A DNA stretch of 64,000 bases from Flavobacterium sp. LHD-85 (GCF_030929595.1 NZ_JAVFVR010000009.1:124001-188000); one strand, 5' to 3'; counted from the first letter of the stretch, positions 16,852 to 25,415 are shown. Notes: generated by a model not told the origin, from the letters alone. A program made the numbers and translations.

Positions 16852-18438
16852 ATGCTTATTCTTCAAAATATCTCGTATCAGCATGAGAATAAAGACATGC
16901 TGTTTCAAAACATTAGTTTTACACTCAACAACCATGATAAAACCGCTTTGGTCGGAAATAATGGTATTGGAAAATCTACATTACTAAAAATCATCTCTGG
17001 TGAATTACAGCCTTTTTTAGGACAGATTATTCAGAATTCGAAACCTTATTTTGTGCCGCAATTATTCGGTCAGTTTAATGGCTTTACAATTGCTGAAGCT
17101 TTGCAGATAAAGGAAAAAATAGCTTCACTTAAAGAAATACTTGAAGGTACAGTAACCGAAGAAAATCTTCTGCTTCTAAATGACGATTGGACAATTGAAG
17201 AGCGCTGTAATGAAGCCCTATCGTATTGGCAACTCTCTGATTTAGATTTAAGCCAAAAAATGGAAACTCTCAGCGGCGGACAGAAAACAAAAGTCTTTTT
17301 AGCCGGAATTATGATTCATGAACCTGATTTAGTTTTGTTAGATGAACCTAGCAATCACTTAGATTTTGCTGGAAGAACATTATTGTATGATTTTATAAAA
17401 TCTACATCAAGTACACTTTTAGTGGTTAGTCACGATAGAACACTTCTTAATCTTTTAAATAAGACTTTAGAAATGTCAAAAAATGAAATTTCAGTCTATG
17501 GCGGTGGTTATGATTTTTATAACGACCAAAAGAGAATTGAAAACAATGCTTTAGAACAAGACGTTCAGAGCAAAGAAAAGGCATTGAAAAAAGCTAAAGA
17601 AAAAGAACGGGAAACTATCGAACGCCAAAACAAGCTGGATTCTAGAGGCAAAAAGAAACAGGAGAAATCTGGTGTTGCCAGAATCATGATGAATACGCTT
17701 CGAAATAAAGCCGAAAACAGCAGTTCTAAACTGAAAGATGTTCATACTGAAAAAATCAGCGGTATTTCTGAAGATTTAAGACAGTTGCGATCGTCTCTTC
17801 CTGCTATAGATCAAATGAAATTTGGCTTTAATAATGCCTCTTTTATTAAAGGGAAAACACTTTTTAAAGCTTCCGATCTTAATTATGCTTATGGAGATAA
17901 GTCTCTTTGGAATGAAAATCTCAATTTTGAAATTCTTTCTGGAGAACGTATTGCCATAAAGGGCCTTAATGGATCAGGAAAAACAACTTTAATCAAGATT
18001 ATTCTTGGAGAATTAATTCCAACGCAAGGTCAAGTGGCTTCATTGGCAAAAAAAGCAATTTATATTGATCAGGATTATTCATTATTGGATCAGAATCTTA
18101 AAATTTACGAACAAGCTCAGGCTTTTAATGATTGCGGTTTAGAAGAGCATGAGATAAAAATGAGACTGAATCGCTTTCTATTTTCTAGAAATGACTGGGA
18201 TAAACCTTGCAGTGCACTAAGCGGCGGTGAAAGAATGCGTTTAATGTTATGCTGCTTAACAATTAGTAATGAATCGCCTGAGATTATTATTCTCGATGAA
18301 CCAACAAACAATTTAGATATTCAGAATATTGAGATTCTGACTGCGGCTATCAATGAATATCAGGGCACTTTAATTGTGATTTCACATGATCAATTGTTTT
18401 TGGATCAAATCGATATAGAGAAAAGCATCTCGCTTTAA
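16852..18438 (+). CDS. ABC-F family ATPase
   Basis: A 528-residue protein with two ABC ATPase cassettes and no membrane domain. Cassette 1 has GNNGIGKST, LSGGQKTKVFLAG and LVLLDEPSNHLD. A charged coiled-coil linker (about 215-300) follows. Cassette 2 has GLNGSGKTT, ALSGGERMRLML and IIILDEPTNNLD. ABC-F proteins act on the ribosome, as translation factors or in antibiotic resistance. The subgroup cannot be assigned by eye. The leader contains a short CCACA/TGTGG stem near 16803-16816. Confidence 0.92.
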   Translation: MLILQNISYQHENKDMLFQNISFTLNNHDKTALVGNNGIGKSTLLKIISGELQPFLGQIIQNSKPYFVPQLFGQFNGFTIAEALQIKEKIASLKEILEGTVTEENLLLLNDDWTIEERCNEALSYWQLSDLDLSQKMETLSGGQKTKVFLAGIMIHEPDLVLLDEPSNHLDFAGRTLLYDFIKSTSSTLLVVSHDRTLLNLLNKTLEMSKNEISVYGGGYDFYNDQKRIENNALEQDVQSKEKALKKAKEKERETIERQNKLDSRGKKKQEKSGVARIMMNTLRNKAENSSSKLKDVHTEKISGISEDLRQLRSSLPAIDQMKFGFNNASFIKGKTLFKASDLNYAYGDKSLWNENLNFEILSGERIAIKGLNGSGKTTLIKIILGELIPTQGQVASLAKKAIYIDQDYSLLDQNLKIYEQAQAFNDCGLEEHEIKMRLNRFLFSRNDWDKPCSALSGGERMRLMLCCLTISNESPEIIILDEPTNNLDIQNIEILTAAINEYQGTLIVISHDQLFLDQIDIEKSISL

Positions 18439-18451
18439 AATAAAAACTATT

Positions 18452-18480
18452 AGCGCTGAGAATTATCCTGGCGCTTTTCT
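18452..18480 (+). terminator. Hairpin terminator after ABC-F gene
   Basis: AGCGC pairs with GCGCT around a 14-nt loop, followed by TTTTCTTTT. Confidence 0.6.
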
Positions 18481-18583
18481 TTTAGTATTAATTTGGTATT
18501 CAGAATATTGAAATAAAAATTCCGTAAATTGCAGTAAAAACTGATAAATTCAAGTTGCATGTTTAATTAAAATCCAAAATTTT

Positions 18584-19636
18584 ATGAAACCAAAAAACAG
18601 AATTCTTCCTGCCCTACTTGCTTTTACATTACTAATAACCGAAACTGTTTTACCGTGTACGAGAGTTGTTTATGAAGGTTTAAACGGAACAATTATTACT
18701 GCGCGTTCAATGGATTGGCGCGGAGAAATTCCTGCAAATTTGTGGATTTTTCCTCGCGGAATTGAAAGATCTGGTGAAGTTGGAACCAGTTCGATTAAGT
18801 GGAAATCTAAATACGGAAGTGTGATTACTAGTTCTTGGGACATTGCTTCTTCTGACGGTATGAACGAAAAAGGTCTTGTAGGTAATCTTTTGTGGCTTGT
18901 AGAATCGCAATATCCTGCATTTGAAAAAAACGGAAAAGTAAAAGGTTTGGCTGTTTCCTTATGGCTTCAGTATGTTTTAGATAATTTTTCTACCGTTGCA
19001 GAAACCGTTTCTGCATTAGAAAAAAACGCTTTTGCCATTACCTCTTCGCATATTCCGGGAACGAATATTTTTGCGACAGTGCATCTGTCTATTTCTGACT
19101 CGAGTGGCGATAACGCAATTTTCGAATATATAAACGGTAAGTTAGTTATTCATCATGATAGAAAATATGTAACCATGACCAATTCACCTATTTTCGATCA
19201 GCAATTGGCCATCAATGCGTATTGGAAAGGAATCCCAGGCACCATTATGCTTCCAGGAACGAATCGTGCTGCAGATCGCTTCGTGAGAGCTTCCTATTAT
19301 ATTGATGCTATTCCGAAAACAGACAATACCAGAACGGCTTTGGCAAGTGTTTTTGGGGTCATTAGAAATTGTTCTGTTCCGTTAGGTATTTCCTCAGAAA
19401 CAGAGCCAAACATCTCCTCTACCCGCTGGAGAACGGTTGCCGACCAGAAAAATCTAGTTTATTATTTTGATAATGTTTTGAATCCAAATGTGATTTGGGT
19501 TGAATTCAGTAAAATTGATTTTAGCGAAAAAGGAAAAATCAAGAAATTAAGTCTTGCTAACAATGAAAATTATGCAGGCGATTCACTCTTGAATTTCAAA
19601 GAAACAAAGCCTTTTCAGTTTGCTGGACTGGATTAA
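18584..19636 (+). CDS. Choloylglycine hydrolase-family (penicillin V acylase-like) Ntn hydrolase
   Basis: A 350-residue exported linear amide C-N hydrolase. The signal peptide ends just before Cys25 (VLPCTRVVYEG). Once exposed as the N-terminal residue after cleavage, that Cys is the Ntn nucleophile. TARSMDWRGE and SSDGMNEKGLVGNLLWL follow the family pattern, including the Asp that assists catalysis. Relatives hydrolyse bile-salt conjugates, penicillin V or acyl-homoserine lactones. The substrate is unresolved, and the periplasmic location suggests peptide or signal amides. Confidence 0.9.
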   Translation: MKPKNRILPALLAFTLLITETVLPCTRVVYEGLNGTIITARSMDWRGEIPANLWIFPRGIERSGEVGTSSIKWKSKYGSVITSSWDIASSDGMNEKGLVGNLLWLVESQYPAFEKNGKVKGLAVSLWLQYVLDNFSTVAETVSALEKNAFAITSSHIPGTNIFATVHLSISDSSGDNAIFEYINGKLVIHHDRKYVTMTNSPIFDQQLAINAYWKGIPGTIMLPGTNRAADRFVRASYYIDAIPKTDNTRTALASVFGVIRNCSVPLGISSETEPNISSTRWRTVADQKNLVYYFDNVLNPNVIWVEFSKIDFSEKGKIKKLSLANNENYAGDSLLNFKETKPFQFAGLD

Positions 19637-19667
19637 AAATGCTTTTTCTAAGTAAATTAAAAATCAT

Positions 19668-19699
19668 AAAACCTTCAAATTGAAAAGTTTGAAGGTTTT
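19668..19699 (+). terminator. Hairpin terminator after the Ntn hydrolase
   Basis: AAAACCTTCAAA (19668-19679) pairs with TTTGAAGGTTTT (19688-19699) and is followed by CTTTTT. Confidence 0.85.
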
Positions 19700-19726
19700 C
19701 TTTTTGAAAAAAAATCAAAAAAAATA

Positions 19727-19769
19727 TTGCGCAGTCAAATGACTTCATTATATTTGCAGTCAAATAACT
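19727..19769 (+). promoter_or_regulatory. ArsR operon promoter with paired direct repeats
   Basis: -33 box TTG (19727-19729), 19-bp spacer, -7 box TATATTTG (19749-19756). Direct repeats GCAGTCAAATGACT (19731-19744) and GCAGTCAAATAACT (19756-19769), offset by 25 bp, cover the spacer and the transcription start. This is where an autorepressing ArsR protein would block RNA polymerase. Operator identity is inferred. Confidence 0.75.
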
Positions 19770-19774
19770 GCACA

Positions 19775-20092
19775 ATGGAAATTAGAAGAGATGTTTTTCA
19801 AGCAATAGCCGATCCTACGCGAAGAGCTATTTTAAGTTTAGTTGCCATTCAGGCTATGACGCCTGGGGCAATTGCAGAGAATTTTAATTCGTCAAGGCAG
19901 ACGATTTCAAAGCATATTCAGATTTTAAACGAATGTGAGCTATTACATCAAACACAAAACGGAAGAGAAATTTATTATCATTTAAACCCAGAAAAAATGA
20001 AAGAAATTGACAAGTTTATCGAGCCATTCAGAAAAATGTGGGACGATCGTTTTAATAAGTTAGAATCAATTATGAAAAACTATAAAAAATAA
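19775..20092 (+). CDS. ArsR-family HTH repressor
   Basis: A 105-residue winged-helix regulator beginning MEIRRDVFQAIADPTRRAIL. The recognition helix is FNSSRQTISKHIQILNECEL and the wing is TQNGREIYYHLNPE. It lacks the CxC metal site of metal-sensing ArsR proteins, as usual for those paired with SRPBCC (AHSA1) genes. The start is the ATG at 19775; a TTG at 19727 is really the -33 box of the promoter. It leads a tight operon with SRPBCC, DoxX and DUF4256 genes. Confidence 0.92.
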   Translation: MEIRRDVFQAIADPTRRAILSLVAIQAMTPGAIAENFNSSRQTISKHIQILNECELLHQTQNGREIYYHLNPEKMKEIDKFIEPFRKMWDDRFNKLESIMKNYKK

Positions 20093-20095
20093 AGC

Positions 20096-20563
20096 ATGGA
20101 AAAGAAAACAAAAATTCACGCCGAAGATGACAGATTAGATCTTGTAATCACGAGAGAATTTAATTTGCCTGTAGAATTGTTATTTAAAGCTCATACTGAA
20201 TCTGAAATTGTAGCCCAATGGATGAGCACAAAAGTATTGAAGCTAGAAAGCAAAAAATATGGAGGATGGGAATACGAAACCAGCGATCCGAATGGAAATG
20301 TAGTTTTTAAAGCAAATGGGGTTTTTCATGATTTTGTTCCAAACCAAAAAATAGTGCGCACTTTTGAAATGGACAATATCAATTTTGCGCCTCAGTTGGA
20401 ATTTTTAGAATTCGAAAAACTAACTGATGATACCAGTAAGCTAACTATGCAGATTATTTATAAATCGATTGAGCATAGAATGACGCAATTAAAATTGCCA
20501 TTTGCACAAGGTTTAAATATGGCACACAACCGATTGGAAGAAATTGTAACTAAACTAAAATAA
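20096..20563 (+). CDS. SRPBCC (AHSA1-like) domain protein
   Basis: A 155-residue START/Bet v1-fold protein. LDLVITREFNLPVELLFKAHTE and WMSTKVLKLESKKYGG are typical of the AHSA1 branch, and the C-terminal helix is FAQGLNMAHNRLEEIV. It probably binds a hydrophobic ligand or acts as a cochaperone-like factor. ArsR-SRPBCC pairs are widespread and the SRPBCC protein may modulate or sense the same ligand. It lies 3 nt after the ArsR stop. Confidence 0.9.
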   Translation: MEKKTKIHAEDDRLDLVITREFNLPVELLFKAHTESEIVAQWMSTKVLKLESKKYGGWEYETSDPNGNVVFKANGVFHDFVPNQKIVRTFEMDNINFAPQLEFLEFEKLTDDTSKLTMQIIYKSIEHRMTQLKLPFAQGLNMAHNRLEEIVTKLK

Positions 20564-20568
20564 AAATC

Positions 20569-20946
20569 ATGAGCAAAAAGAATAAAATTATCTATTGGAT
20601 CGCCACTTTATGGCTGGCTTTGGGAATGACAGCTACAGGAATTGTACAGCTTATACCTGTAAAAGAAGAAGCAGAAATGATACAGCATTTAGGATATCCG
20701 CTTTATTTTTTAACTCTTTTAGGCGTTTGGAAGCTTTTGGGAGTAATCGCAATTTTAATTCCGAAATTCTGTTTGTTAAAAGAATGGGCTTATGCAGGTT
20801 TCTTTTTTGCTATGTCTGGAGCTGTAGTTTCACATTTGGCTGTTAAAGATGACGCTTCAGCACTTTTTGGGCCAACATTATTGATTGTTCTAACAGTAGT
20901 TTCTTGGTATTTCAGACCTGAAACTAGAAGATGCAGTTCTAATTAA
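20569..20946 (+). CDS. DoxX-like membrane protein
   Basis: A 125-residue inner-membrane protein with four hydrophobic helices. IYWIATLWLALGMTATGIVQ and YPLYFLTLLGVWKLLGVIAI match the DoxX-like family. These proteins are linked to redox and quinone-associated stress, with no agreed function. It sits 5 nt after the SRPBCC gene in the ArsR-controlled operon. Confidence 0.88.
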   Translation: MSKKNKIIYWIATLWLALGMTATGIVQLIPVKEEAEMIQHLGYPLYFLTLLGVWKLLGVIAILIPKFCLLKEWAYAGFFFAMSGAVVSHLAVKDDASALFGPTLLIVLTVVSWYFRPETRRCSSN

Positions 20947-20958
20947 AAACTTAAAAAA

Positions 20959-21516
20959 ATGAAAAAACAACTGACAATAAACGAACAGGAAGAATTATTA
21001 AGCATTCTTGAAAAACGTTTTGAGAAGAATAAAAATCGACATGAAAATCTAGATTGGTCAAAAATTGAAGCTAAACTAAAAGCTAATCCGTCAAAACTAT
21101 GGTCTCTTGATGAAATGGAGAGAACTGAAGGCGAGCCTGACGTTATAGGTTATGATAAAAAAACAGATGAATATCTTTTTGTAGATTGTTCTGCTGAAAG
21201 TCCGAAAGGTCGTAGAAGCATTTGTTACGATCATGAAGCGCTAGAAAAAAGAAAAGAACATAAACCTGCAGATAGCGCTATAAATATGTCGAAAGAAATG
21301 GGAGTTGAAATCTTAAACGAAGCGCAATATAAAGAACTGCAAAAATTAGGGAAATTTGATGCCAAAACGTCAAGCTGGATTTTGACTCCACCAGAAATAA
21401 GGAAATTAGGCGGTGCAATTTTCTCAGATTTTAGATATAATACCGTTTTTGTTTATCACAATGGTGCAGAATCGTATTATGCTGCGAGAGGATTTCGCGG
21501 TTTGTTGAGAGTTTAA
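20959..21516 (+). CDS. DUF4256 domain protein
   Basis: A 185-residue soluble protein. The conserved core runs from WSLDEMERTEGEPDVIGYD through VDCSAESPKGRRSICYD to the C-terminal FSDFRYNTVFVYHNGAESYY, matching DUF4256. The invariant Cys, Glu and Arg residues suggest an enzyme, but no activity is known. It is the last gene of the ArsR operon (12-nt gap) and ends directly before the palindrome array. Confidence 0.85.
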   Translation: MKKQLTINEQEELLSILEKRFEKNKNRHENLDWSKIEAKLKANPSKLWSLDEMERTEGEPDVIGYDKKTDEYLFVDCSAESPKGRRSICYDHEALEKRKEHKPADSAINMSKEMGVEILNEAQYKELQKLGKFDAKTSSWILTPPEIRKLGGAIFSDFRYNTVFVYHNGAESYYAARGFRGLLRV

Positions 21517-21523
21517 AAGAATT

Positions 21524-21694
21524 CATTCCGTAGGAATGTCTCATCGGTAGAACTAGATTGAATTAGAGGGTATACGTTCCGTAGGAACGATTGATTTTTT
21601 TGAAATTTTATTCTATTAAAATCAGGTGTCCCTACAGGACACAATATAGACGTAATTTTCTCTTTCGACCAATGAAATATTCCTACGGAATATT
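21524..21694. repeat. Array of four TTCCGTAGGAA-type palindromes
   Basis: The four elements are CATTCCGTAGGAATG (21524-21538), CGTTCCGTAGGAACG (21575-21589), GTGTCCCTACAGGACAC (21626-21642) and AATATTCCTACGGAATATT (21676-21694). The first two have GTA at the centre and the last two TAC, so the pairs face each other. Arms differ but stay self-complementary, which is the mark of selected RNA or DNA hairpins. It fills the gap between convergent DUF4256 and DUF2200 genes. Confidence 0.85.
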
Positions 21695-21723
21695 TTTGTA
21701 TAGCTATAGTCTAGTCAGCTTTT

Positions 21724-22074
21724 TTATTCTCTTAAAATCTTCTCCATCTTTCTTCCTTTGGCGATTTCATCAATTAGTTTGTCTAAATATCGCATTTTTT
21801 GAATTAATGGATCTTCAATCTCTTCAACGCGATAGCCACAAATCACTCCTGTAATTTTAGAAGCATTCGGATTGAGTTCTGGAGCTTCGGCAAAGAACGT
21901 TTGAAAATCAACTCTCTTTTCAATTTGTTCTTTAATTTGATCATCACTATATCCTGTAAGCCATTTGATTACAATATCTAATTCTTCTTTTGTTCTTCCC
22001 TTTTTTTCCACTTTTTGAATGTATAAAGGATATACGCTAGAAAATAGGATTTTGTAGATTCTTTCCGTTTTCAT
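21724..22074 (-). CDS. DUF2200 family protein
   Basis: A 116-residue soluble protein. RIYKILFSSVYPLYIQKVEKK, VIKWLTGY and ICGYRVEEIEDPLIQKMRYL are the conserved parts of DUF2200. The protein is rich in Lys, Glu and Ile, with a helical C-terminus. No function is known. It is a single leftward gene with a shared divergent promoter region toward the VOC gene at 22193. Confidence 0.88.
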   Translation of the reverse strand: MKTERIYKILFSSVYPLYIQKVEKKGRTKEELDIVIKWLTGYSDDQIKEQIEKRVDFQTFFAEAPELNPNASKITGVICGYRVEEIEDPLIQKMRYLDKLIDEIAKGRKMEKILRE

Positions 22075-22192
22075 TTTGCTTTAATTTAGATTGAAATACG
22101 TTTATGTAAATATAATTCAAAAGCAAATAGAATAAAAATACAAGCAATATTTAATATCTTAGATTCTTGAAAATAACCTTAAAAACCAACCT

Positions 22193-22591
22193 ATGGAAAA
22201 TAATTCAAACGAAACAACACCAAAAGTGACTGGACTTGGCGGTATTTTCTTTTTTATGGATAATCCGAAAGAAACGAAAGAATGGTACGCCAAAAATTTA
22301 GGATTAGAAATCAACGAATGGGGATCTTCAAGTTTTGAATCTAGAAATATTGATAATCCAGAACAGATAGAATCAACACAATGGTGTCCTTTTAAGAAAG
22401 GAGACGAATACTTTTCACCATCAAAAAAAGAATTTATGGTAAATTATCGTGTTCAGAACATTGAAGGTCTTCTAGAAAAATTGAAAGCAAACGGTGTTAC
22501 TGTTCTTGATGATATTGAAACGTACGAATATGGCAAGTTTGTACACATTATGGATACAGAAGGCAATAAAATTGAGCTTTGGGAACCTTAA
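22193..22591 (+). CDS. VOC-family protein
   Basis: A 132-residue glyoxalase/bleomycin-resistance-fold protein. GGIFFFMDNPKETKEWYAKN opens the first half and VHIMDTEGNKIELWEP closes the second. The final Glu is the usual metal ligand position, but the first-half His is replaced (FFFMD), so metal binding is doubtful. The substrate is unknown. It is a monocistronic gene, divergent from DUF2200. Confidence 0.88.
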   Translation: MENNSNETTPKVTGLGGIFFFMDNPKETKEWYAKNLGLEINEWGSSSFESRNIDNPEQIESTQWCPFKKGDEYFSPSKKEFMVNYRVQNIEGLLEKLKANGVTVLDDIETYEYGKFVHIMDTEGNKIELWEP

Positions 22592-22728
22592 ATTGAGTTT
22601 TGAATTATGAATTATGAGTTATTGCTAAACGTAAGTGAAAAATATGTTTAATGCATTAGTTAAAATTAATTACTATTCAAAAAATAGGTTTTTAAAACTG
22701 ATTGCTGGCAATTTGTTAGAGAAATTAA

Positions 22729-23124
22729 TCACATTCCCGGCCAATATAAAAAATTAAATTTATGCCCGTCTGGATCTGAAAAACCAAAAGTATAACCAAT
22801 TTCAAAATTCTCAGGTTCAGAGAAAATAGTTCCGTTGATTTCTTTTATTTTATTGTACCAAAGATCTACCTCCTCTACACTACTGGCAGACAAAGAAAAC
22901 ACAATTTCGTTATCTACTTCCGTGTTGGATAGTTTTCCTTTTATAGCATTTTCTAATCTTTTTGGTGCAAAAAAATTAATCACAAAATCATTCTCTCCAA
23001 AAACAAAACTTACTAATTCCTTTGTTTCTTGTCCGTTTTGTTTAAAACCAAGAGCAGCATAAAATTGAATTGTTTTATGTATATCGTGTGAAACCAAGTT
23101 CGCCCATATCATTTTAGTTTTCAT
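22729..23124 (-). CDS. VOC-family protein
   Basis: A 131-residue vicinal-oxygen-chelate protein: MIWANLVSHDIHKTIQFYAAL at the start, GYTFGFSDPDGHKFNFLYWP at the end. It keeps DPDGH typical of the lactoylglutathione-lyase-like branch. It is convergent with another VOC gene (22193) that is too different to be a recent duplicate. The substrate is unknown. Confidence 0.88.
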   Translation of the reverse strand: MKTKMIWANLVSHDIHKTIQFYAALGFKQNGQETKELVSFVFGENDFVINFFAPKRLENAIKGKLSNTEVDNEIVFSLSASSVEEVDLWYNKIKEINGTIFSEPENFEIGYTFGFSDPDGHKFNFLYWPGM

Positions 23125-23202
23125 AAACTTTAGTTTTAATTGATTATAACTAAGGTAGTGATAATCAGTTAACTTTGCAGGTGTTTTTTAGTTTAAAAAT
23201 GA

Positions 23203-23700
23203 TTAAAAAGCAATTCCAAACTGAAAACCTACCGTAAAACTAGCAGGATGATCGTTACCAAAACGAACAGGCAAAGGCATGGCAACATAATAACTGCAGC
23301 TGTTGTTTTTGATTATTGTTTTATTAAAAACTGGTGTAAAACCATATCGTCCGCCACTTTCAAAAGCTGCTCTTCCTGCAAATGTGTACCCTTTTCCTAA
23401 AGCCACCAAAACTCCAGGATGAAATAACAAATTGGTCACTTTACTTGTTCCCTGATCGTCTTTTATGTTGGGAACCATTTCAAATGAAAATCCGATTTTT
23501 TCATTTTTCCAAATATTGATTCCCGTAGGAAAGCCTACAGCATAATAATCTCTGAAATTTACAGTAGTTTCATCTTTGTTTATCGAGACTATTGGATGCA
23601 TTATGCCAAAATATCCGGTTATTTTCGGATAAGTAGATTGTGAGAAAACTGTAAAACCTGCAAGTAATACGGTAAGAATTAAAGCGCGTTTAAATGGCAT
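23203..23700 (-). CDS. Hypothetical exported protein
   Basis: A 165-residue protein. The signal peptide MPFKRALILTVLLAGFTVFS is followed by a cleavage site near Gln21. The mature part has alternating hydrophobic strands ending in an aromatic residue (FTVGFQFGIAF at the C-terminus), as in small outer-membrane beta barrels. A -7 box TAGCTTTG lies upstream on the minus strand near 23726-23733. It is the gene downstream of the ChrB-AraC fusion, on the same strand. Confidence 0.7.
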   Translation of the reverse strand: MPFKRALILTVLLAGFTVFSQSTYPKITGYFGIMHPIVSINKDETTVNFRDYYAVGFPTGINIWKNEKIGFSFEMVPNIKDDQGTSKVTNLLFHPGVLVALGKGYTFAGRAAFESGGRYGFTPVFNKTIIKNNSCSYYVAMPLPVRFGNDHPASFTVGFQFGIAF

Positions 23701-23782
23701 TGTTTCTAGTTTTGATTAGTTAAACAAAGCTAGAAGCTTACATTTGCAAAAAATAGAACCCAATTTACCTTTTGTATCTCGT

Positions 23783-24625
23783 TTACTTTTTTGACTTTTT
23801 TCTATAAGAAGATGGATTCTTTCCTGTGTGAAGTTTAAAAATTCTGGTAAAATGGCTTTGATCTGAAAAGCCAGTCATATAAGCTATTTCAGTTAATGTA
23901 TGTGAGGAATTTTCGATGAGATTGATTGCTTTTTCAATGCGAAGTTTTCTAACATATTCGCCAAAATTTAAATCCTCAAAATGTTTTGAAAATTCTCGCG
24001 ATAAATAGGACGGGTTTAAATCTAGTTCACTTGAAATTTTCTTTAAATCAAAAGTAAACTGAGCATCTATCTGATCTTGAATTATATTTTTCAAATCTTT
24101 TACCCACAAAGGCGTTTTTCCAGATGCTTTTTTGTCTTTTAGAAACTTATTATAAACTTCATGCAACAGTTTTTCGAATGGACTATTTTGCAAATGATTT
24201 TGCTGATACAAATGTGTTGCCCAACTGTACAAGGCGTCGTAAAGAAGCATTCCTTTTTCTAAAAGCTCGTAATCATCTTTAACGTTATACGCCAATCCTG
24301 CGGAAATAGCCCAAAGTCCAGCTGATTCTTTCGCGATTTCGTGTCTGTCGGTATCTGCGCCCCGCACAATTCCTGCGATAATTTTAACTGCAGGGTCTTT
24401 TATATCGTATCTTTTTACGATGTAATCAAAAGTACATTCTTCATTATAATGCGTAAACTCAACGTTTGGAATATCAAACGGAATAGCATTTAGCTCTTTG
24501 GCTTTCGTGATAACATCATCAAAAGGCACATAAATGAACTCAGATTTAGGATCAACAAATTTTCGAATCAGCCACGGACAGGCAATTCTATCTATTTTTG
24601 GTCTTTCTCTAGTGATCCATTTCAT
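23783..24625 (-). CDS. ChrB-like domain fused to AraC-type DNA-binding domain
   Basis: A 280-residue fusion. Residues 1-135 match the ChrB C-terminal (chromate-resistance) domain: RERPKIDRIACPWLIRKFVD, VEFTHYNEECTFDYIVKRY, IVRGADTDRHEIAKESAGLW and GMLLYDALYSWATHLYQ. Residues 185-280 are an AraC double HTH (LDLNPSYLSREFSKHF; SHTLTEIAYMTGFSDQSHFT). The ChrB part probably senses a ligand and controls the HTH. No chrA transporter is in the window. The start is the ATG at 24623-24625. Confidence 0.88.
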   Translation of the reverse strand: MKWITRERPKIDRIACPWLIRKFVDPKSEFIYVPFDDVITKAKELNAIPFDIPNVEFTHYNEECTFDYIVKRYDIKDPAVKIIAGIVRGADTDRHEIAKESAGLWAISAGLAYNVKDDYELLEKGMLLYDALYSWATHLYQQNHLQNSPFEKLLHEVYNKFLKDKKASGKTPLWVKDLKNIIQDQIDAQFTFDLKKISSELDLNPSYLSREFSKHFEDLNFGEYVRKLRIEKAINLIENSSHTLTEIAYMTGFSDQSHFTRIFKLHTGKNPSSYRKKSKK

Positions 24626-24836
24626 TTTTAAATAACTTTTAAGGAATGTCTTTTAATACTTTAGCTAAACTACATCTATTTATGAGTTTTTCAAAAGCTT
24701 GGATTTTAAAGTTTTGTGATTTTTTGAATGATGATAAATTAGAGCTAAAGAAAACTTCTAAATTAATTGTCTTCAGTGATGAGAGTTTCTCCACTATTTT
24801 TCTATTTTTAGACTTTGATACTTTATAGACTAATAT

Positions 24837-25367
24837 ATGATCCTAGCTTTTGATACTTATTACTTTGACCAAAAAGCAAAAACAATTTGTCTTGAATTTG
24901 CAGATTGGAATGAAGATAAAAACTTTAAAATTCATTCTGAAACAATAGACAATGTAGCGGAATATATTCCTGGCGAATTTTATAAAAGAGAATTGCCATG
25001 TATTTTGAGTTTGTTAAACCAAATTGATTTATCTGTAATTGAAGCAATAGTTGTTGATGGTTTCGTGTATTTAAATGACGAACAGAAGTATGGTTTAGGA
25101 GGTTATTTGTACGAAAAGCTGAATAAACAAATTCCGATTATTGGTGTTGCCAAAACGAATTTTGCTTCTATAGAAAAGAATAAAAAAGCACTGTTTAGAG
25201 GAGACAGCAAGAAACCGTTATATGTTACTTCTATCGGAATTGATCTGGACGAAGCTTATAAAAAAGTGGAAAGCATGCATGGAGAATTTAGAATGCCAAC
25301 TTTATTAAAAGAATTGGATAGGCTGACAAAGGAAAATTTAGAAATAGAAAAACAGGAAAATACTTAA
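24837..25367 (+). CDS. Endonuclease V-like protein, short form
   Basis: A 176-residue protein of the endonuclease V fold, expected to cut DNA or RNA near deoxyinosine or inosine. Candidate metal ligands are Asp6 (AFDTYY), Glu52 (FYKRELPCIL) and Asp74 (IVVDGFVYLN). IPIIGVAKT and MHGEFRMPTLLKEL supply the later motifs, with His148 as the last catalytic candidate. It is about 45 residues shorter than the E. coli enzyme (about 220), mostly at the N-terminus. Activity is therefore uncertain although the core residues are kept. Confidence 0.82.
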   Translation: MILAFDTYYFDQKAKTICLEFADWNEDKNFKIHSETIDNVAEYIPGEFYKRELPCILSLLNQIDLSVIEAIVVDGFVYLNDEQKYGLGGYLYEKLNKQIPIIGVAKTNFASIEKNKKALFRGDSKKPLYVTSIGIDLDEAYKKVESMHGEFRMPTLLKELDRLTKENLEIEKQENT

Positions 25368-25415
25368 GCACAAAGTACTTATTATCAAGGAATTGTAAGT
25401 ACTCGTACTTATAAT

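Noticed and set aside
24646..24828. 60-codon frame ahead of the endonuclease V gene
   Set aside because: It lies in the divergent promoter region, is aromatic- and Ser-rich without family likeness, and has no promoter element of its own. I could not support it as a gene.
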